Origin: CAG-791 sp045117315
Lineage (GTDB): Bacteria; Bacillota; Clostridia; Lachnospirales; Lachnospiraceae
Assembly (NCBI GenBank): GCA_045117315.1
Contig: JBGUNJ010000040.1
Location: 1 to 15,695 of the forward strand
Direction of reading: 5' to 3'
Length of the DNA stretch: 15,695 nt
The translations under genes were made by a program, and so were the position numbers. This document shows, piece after piece, positions 13,301-15,695 of the stretch (positions are counted from its first letter, which is position 1; every line of letters begins with the position of its first letter). A model generated the notes under the pieces. It searched no databases. It worked only from the letters and a program-made list of their open reading frames with translations, and was not told the origin of the DNA.

Positions 13301-15276
13301 CGGCCTCCGACCTGTCCCTGACCTACTCTCAGAGCAGGACCATCACGGTCTCCGGAAATGAGGGCGGACTGTCCTTCACAAGCTCTGACACAAATATCGC
13401 CGAGGTGGATACCTCCGGCAAAGTTACTGCCAGGGGAGCGGGCACTGCAACGATTACGATCACGGCGGCTGCAACGGACAATTATAACGAGACAACAAAA
13501 GATATCACAGTGACGGTCGCAAAAGCCGACCAGTACATCTCGGCTCCTTATGAAATTTCTCTGCCCTACCCGGGGAGCACGAGGATCCAGGTCGAAGGAA
13601 ATAAGGGCGAACTGTCCTTTACAAGCTCTGACACAAGCGTCGTCGAGGTGGATAATTCCGGCAATGTGACGCTTATAGGAGCGGGCACGGCGACGATTAC
13701 GATTACAGCTGCCGAGACAGCCAACTACAACGGGGAATCGACACAGGTCACTGTTAAGGTCAATAAGGGAATACAGACCATCAAAGCTTCCGACCTGACA
13801 CTGACCTACCCTGAGAGCGGGATGATCGAGGTCTCCGGAAATGAGGGCGGACTGTCCTTCACGAGTTCTGACACAAATATCGCTGAGGTAGATGCTTCCG
13901 GCAAAGTGACAGCAAAAGGCCCGGGCAGGACGGTGATCACGATCACAGCGGCCGCAACGGACAATTATGAAGAGGCGACAAAAGATATTACAGTGACGGT
14001 TGCAATGCCCGCCCAGCAGATCACAGCCTCCGATCTGTCCCTGACCTACCCTGAGAGTGGGACAATCGATGTCTCCGGAAATGAGGGCAGCCTGTCCTTC
14101 TCAAGTTCAGACACAAATATTGCTGAGGTGGATGAATCCGGCAAAGTCACAGCCAAGGGCGCGGGCACAGCCACGATCACTATCACCGCGGCTGCAACAC
14201 CCGATTATCGCGAGACAGTAGAAACGATTACAGTTACCATCGCCAAGGCAAACCAGACCATCACGGCCTCCAACCTGTCCCTGACCTTCCCCAACAAAGG
14301 AAAGATCACTGTTTCAGGCAACAAGGGAACCCTCAGCTACACAAGCTCCAAGACAAGTGTCGCCACGGTGGATGCCTCCGGCAATGTCACGGCAAAGGGT
14401 GCCGGATCCGCGACGATCACGATCAAGGCGGCAGCGACATCCAACTATAACGCTGCGTCGAAACAGATCACAGTGACGGTTGCCAAGGCAGCCCAGAGCA
14501 TTACCACGAAGGCGAAAGCTTCTTCCGTGGCAGTGGGCAAGACAGTGGCAGTGACCACTACCGGTGCTAAGGGAACAGTGACCTACAAGACGTCCGACAC
14601 AGGCATAGCCACAGTGAACGCCTCCACCGGCGTAGTGACCGCTAAGAAGGTCGGCACAGTCAAGATCACCGCGACGGCAGCAGCGACATCCAACTACAAT
14701 GCTGCCTCCAAGACAGTTACCATCAAGGTCGTTCCCGCGGCGACCACATCGCTGAAGGCTGAGAATCTGGCCAAGGGCATCAAGGTGACCTGGGCTAAGG
14801 TGACAGGCGCGAACGGCTATGACATTTATCGCAACAGCAGTAAAGTCAAGACCATCACCAGCGGTACGACAGTGACATGGACAGATACGGCAGCCAATAC
14901 CAATAACACGAAATATGTGTATAAAGTGGTCGCAAAAGCTTCCACCGGCGCCAGCACGCTCTCCAAATCCCTGACGACCTACAAGGTGACGGCTCCCACG
15001 AACAAGTCCGCAGTGAATACTGCGACGAGAAAGGCAGTGCTGACCTGGACCAGGAACGCGAGTGCCACCGGCTACCAGGTCCAGTACAGTCTGACAAGTA
15101 ATTTCAGCGGCGCAAAGACAGTCACGATCACAAAGAACGCTACTCTGACGACCACGGTGTCATCCCTCACAAAAGGAAAGACATACTATACCCGGATCCG
15201 GGCATACAAAACGGTCGGAAGCACTAAGTACTATTCGAACTGGAGCGCGTCGAGGACTGTGAAGATCAGCAAATAA
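10360..15276 (+). CDS. Giant secreted protein: transglutaminase-like domain, ten Big-like repeats, two Fn3-like domains
   Basis: 1638 residues. The ATG at 10360 is set by GGAGG 5 nt upstream; a second ATG follows at once. A Sec signal (MMKNRKRW, hydrophobic to about 28, cleavage near FAS) leads into a very acidic region (about 32-215) with 16-residue repeats such as VLGEEPAEAESDEEAP. A transglutaminase-like domain follows: VVCEGYSKAFQYLC with Cys460, GPHMWNIV with His498 and YLVDVTNCDD with Asp514, in the order and spacing of the Cys-His-Asp triad; relatives are cysteine peptidases or cross-linking enzymes of the surface. Residues about 588-655 form a YDG-type strand-rich module. Ten Big-like repeats of 80 residues span 658-1458 (QTITASDLSLTYPESG... 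to ITVTVAKG). Two Fn3-like modules (about 1460-1638) with GYDIYR and GYQVQYS end the chain. No LPxTG motif, membrane tail or S-layer repeats are seen, so attachment is by some other means. Activity is not proven. Confidence 0.93.
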   Translation: MMKNRKRWLALLLSALLITGSVTGPVFASETDIANQTSEAAEVENPEGFAPEEDASADEIVQEASFGDVVLEEDSAFEEGGDSVQEEAVLSEESAEAESFEEAPVLGEEPAEAESDEEAPVLSEEPQETDTAAEAPAFAEDSEQGEELEDSAQDEELEDSVLPEEPADSALPDEIVEEPEAQEEEVSEEPQQVEIQFDFDEEKYTPAPDESLPSQDELFAGFVNTEFGISSGNRKLRKSSMGSRLTGIEKTIYDYISERLPQIAEGTRSSTVFEIPLEEIEVKTAWTAEDLGVDAIFVGGEFSQEAVDAAYAKVSNDKGAVMRALLADNPYLLYWFDKTEGLSVDLPSLSGRSDGYTEELLFVGPITYSFSVSQEYAGDEVYTVDTSIGESVVTAAQNASGIVDEFSGESDYDKLRGYMETICDLVSYNHDAADDPNTPYGNPWQMIWVFDGDPNTGVVCEGYSKAFQYLCDKTFFIDNISCYSVSGTMGGGTGAGPHMWNIVTMDDGLNYLVDVTNCDDGSVGQGGRLFLTGTEGSVDQGYIFVIDDDNYVSYTYKQETIDLYTESILSLASEDYTVRPRIDDAEIHLGATDYVYDGTPQEPAVFVIYNGTQLMRDTDYEVEYFDNTNAGQATVIVHGIGDYAGVAETTFTIHKADQTITASDLSLTYPESGTIEVSGNEGELSYSSSNSNVAEVDGSGNVTAIGAGNATIAITAAETDNYNAASIEIAVTVAKGAQTITAADLSLTYPESGKITVSGNEGELTYTSDNQEVAEVDESGNVTAKGAGTATITITAAATVNYNAASKEIAVTVAKGTQTITASDLSLTLPGSGTITVSGNQGELSFASSDTGVAEVDDSGNVTAKGTGTATITITAAATDNYNEAETQITVTVGKGAQTITASDLSLTYPESGTIEVSGNEGALSFSSSDTSIAEVDESGKVTARGVGTATITITAAATESYGAATKEITVTVAKGTQTLAASDLSLTYSQSRTITVSGNEGGLSFTSSDTNIAEVDTSGKVTARGAGTATITITAAATDNYNETTKDITVTVAKADQYISAPYEISLPYPGSTRIQVEGNKGELSFTSSDTSVVEVDNSGNVTLIGAGTATITITAAETANYNGESTQVTVKVNKGIQTIKASDLTLTYPESGMIEVSGNEGGLSFTSSDTNIAEVDASGKVTAKGPGRTVITITAAATDNYEEATKDITVTVAMPAQQITASDLSLTYPESGTIDVSGNEGSLSFSSSDTNIAEVDESGKVTAKGAGTATITITAAATPDYRETVETITVTIAKANQTITASNLSLTFPNKGKITVSGNKGTLSYTSSKTSVATVDASGNVTAKGAGSATITIKAAATSNYNAASKQITVTVAKAAQSITTKAKASSVAVGKTVAVTTTGAKGTVTYKTSDTGIATVNASTGVVTAKKVGTVKITATAAATSNYNAASKTVTIKVVPAATTSLKAENLAKGIKVTWAKVTGANGYDIYRNSSKVKTITSGTTVTWTDTAANTNNTKYVYKVVAKASTGASTLSKSLTTYKVTAPTNKSAVNTATRKAVLTWTRNASATGYQVQYSLTSNFSGAKTVTITKNATLTTTVSSLTKGKTYYTRIRAYKTVGSTKYYSNWSASRTVKISK
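10624..10767 (+). repeat. Three 48-bp coding repeats in the acidic region
   Basis: In-frame units of 48 bp start at 10624, 10672 and 10720 and encode 16-residue acidic repeats (VLSEESAEAESFEEAP, VLGEEPAEAESDEEAP, then a diverged third). The first two are the most alike, which suggests recent duplication. A shorter EELEDS repeat follows. These would allow length change without loss of frame. Confidence 0.75.
12331..14733 (+). repeat. Ten tandem 240-bp repeats encoding Big-like domains
   Basis: Unit starts, at the Gln codon of the QTI-type motif, fall at 12331, 12571, 12811, 13051, 13291, 13531, 13774, 14014, 14254 and 14494. All steps are 240 bp except one of 243 (unit 6). Units 1-5 and 7-9 share long identical DNA stretches. 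Unit 6 (DQYISAPYEIS...) and unit 10 (AQSITTKAKASSV...) are diverged. Each protein unit has the form strand, SGNEG turn, SSDT-I-AEVD-SGKVTA-GAGTATITITAAAT and NY plus a closing strand, as in Big_2-type bacterial Ig folds. Confidence 0.92.
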
Positions 15277-15297
15277 TGTAAACGATGTTATATAAAA

Positions 15298-15356
15298 CCG
15301 TTGACTGGAGAGACGTATTTTGCTCAACGGCCTGCCTGACAATCTCAGCAGGTTTC
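15298..15356 (+). terminator. Weak double hairpin after the giant gene
   Basis: CCGTTGA (15298-15304) pairs with TCAACGG (15324-15330). Directly after it CCTGC (15331-15335) pairs with GCAGG (15348-15352), followed by only TTT. The stems are real, but the T run is poor, so termination is uncertain. Confidence 0.35.
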
Positions 15357-15403
15357 TGTCCACGGCTCTGCGGGAAAATGGAGAATTCTGCCGGCGGAAG
15401 TGA

Positions 15404-15434
15404 TTGACGCCGCGGCAGCTGTTCCCTGTATAAC
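15404..15434 (+). promoter_or_regulatory. Weak promoter candidate
   Basis: TTGACG (15404-15409) is followed, after a long 19-bp spacer, by TATAAC (15429-15434); a second TATAAC lies 10 bp further on (15439-15444) in a GTATAACAA direct repeat. Spacing is not ideal. If real, the transcript would run into the hairpin at 15475-15514. Confidence 0.3.
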
Positions 15435-15474
15435 AACGTATAACAAATAGAAAGACCAGGAGAATTAAAAGACG

Positions 15475-15519
15475 GAAGAGAGCTGGAAGCCGGTCAGGGC
15501 TTTCAGCTCTCTTCTTTAT
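15475..15519. terminator. Long 17-bp hairpin, terminator-like
   Basis: GAAGAGAGCTGGAAGCC (15475-15491) pairs with GGCTTTCAGCTCTCTTC (15498-15514) over 17 bp with one G:U pair and a 6-nt loop, followed by TTTAT. The stem is long and stable, but the U tract is short and interrupted. It is either an intrinsic terminator or the body of a small structured transcript from the promoter candidate at 15404. Confidence 0.55.
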
Positions 15520-15542
15520 GACATGGCCTGTGAAATGTTTTT

Positions 15543-15666
15543 ACGCCTCGCGCAGCGTTACATGTACACTCCCTCCGGGGGGCGTGTACAGCCGGCAGTA
15601 ACGTACGAGTTACAGTACAGCCCCCCTCGAATTCGAGGCGTTTTTGCGCGATTTTCAGCGCAAAAA
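15543..15666. other. Nested inverted repeats, possible structured RNA or DNA element
   Basis: Several complementary pairs nest or neighbour each other: ACGCCTCG (15543-15550) with CGAGGCGT (15634-15641); CGTTAC (15556-15561) with GTAACG (15598-15603); GTACACTCCC (15564-15573) with GGGCGTGTAC (15580-15589, one mismatch); GTAC (15603-15606) with GTAC (15615-15618); the palindrome CCTCGAATTCGAGG (15625-15638), which competes with the outer stem; and TTTTTGCGC (15641-15649) with GCGCAAAAA (15658-15666). No open frame of note covers it. The pairing is read by eye; function is unknown. Confidence 0.5.
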
Positions 15667-15695
15667 CCCGAGTGGAACGGCGTTCGCCCCATTCG

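Noticed and set aside
15160..15273. Cell-wall sorting signal at the end of the giant protein
   Set aside because: No LPxTG-like motif, no hydrophobic tail; the chain ends directly in an Fn3-like strand (ASRTVKISK).

Overview
The window looks like chromosomal DNA from a Gram-positive, Clostridia-type bacterium, most likely a Lachnospiraceae-like gut anaerobe. The reasons are the strong GGAGG-type ribosome binding sites, lipoprotein and Sec signals of Gram-positive style, Big-repeat and Fn3-like surface proteins, a remnant of an IS66-family element, and many simple U-tract terminators. The genus cannot be fixed from the sequence alone.

Layout. (a) 1-360: the possible outer end of an IS21-like element at the left edge, then a tRNA-Ala(GGC) gene with its own promoter and two terminators. 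(b) 562-5050, all on the minus strand, in transcription order: a membrane-anchored PBP4B-like serine hydrolase, a short-chain dehydrogenase 40 bp downstream, and then, after a 237-bp gap filled by a striking 16-bp tandem array, a lipoprotein with a hexapeptide-repeat linker. (c) 5051-5545: a divergent control region with 21-bp direct repeats, a promoter, and a second short-period (about 13-bp) array inside the predicted 5' leader of the next gene. (d) 5546-7036 (+): a secreted protein with a Lys/Glu/Ala/Thr low-complexity linker. (e) 7157-7424: a bidirectional terminator and a frameshifted left-end fragment of an IS66 element. (f) 7425-8186 (-): a cytosolic protein of unknown function. (g) 8619-10136 (+): a polytopic membrane protein with a C-terminal TPR domain. 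(h) 10360-15276 (+): a 1638-residue secreted protein with an acidic repeat region, a transglutaminase-like Cys-His-Asp domain, ten tandem Big-like repeats of about 80 residues and two Fn3-like domains. (i) 15277-15695: no gene seen; hairpins, a weak promoter candidate and an elaborate set of nested inverted repeats.

Taken together this is a cell-envelope region: most of the genes encode secreted, lipid-anchored or membrane proteins, and no metabolic pathway is visible. Two of the secreted proteins (562-1944 and 5546-7036) share a plan: export signal, acidic/Ala/Thr repeat linker, and perhaps a related C-terminal module. Each has a degenerate short-period tandem repeat array running up to its ribosome binding site. 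The periods differ (16 and 13 bp), neither is a multiple of three, and I know of no description of them. They are the most unusual regulatory-scale signal here. The largest protein-level object is the Big-repeat transglutaminase-like protein.

Stretches without a gene: 240-561 holds two terminators and a weak third; 1945-2181 is the 16-bp array; 5051-5545 and 8187-8618 are divergent promoter regions; 7037-7424 holds a terminator and the IS remnant; 10137-10359 holds a terminator candidate and a good promoter; 15277-15695 is described above. Nothing was compared with a database, so all family names rest on motifs read by eye.
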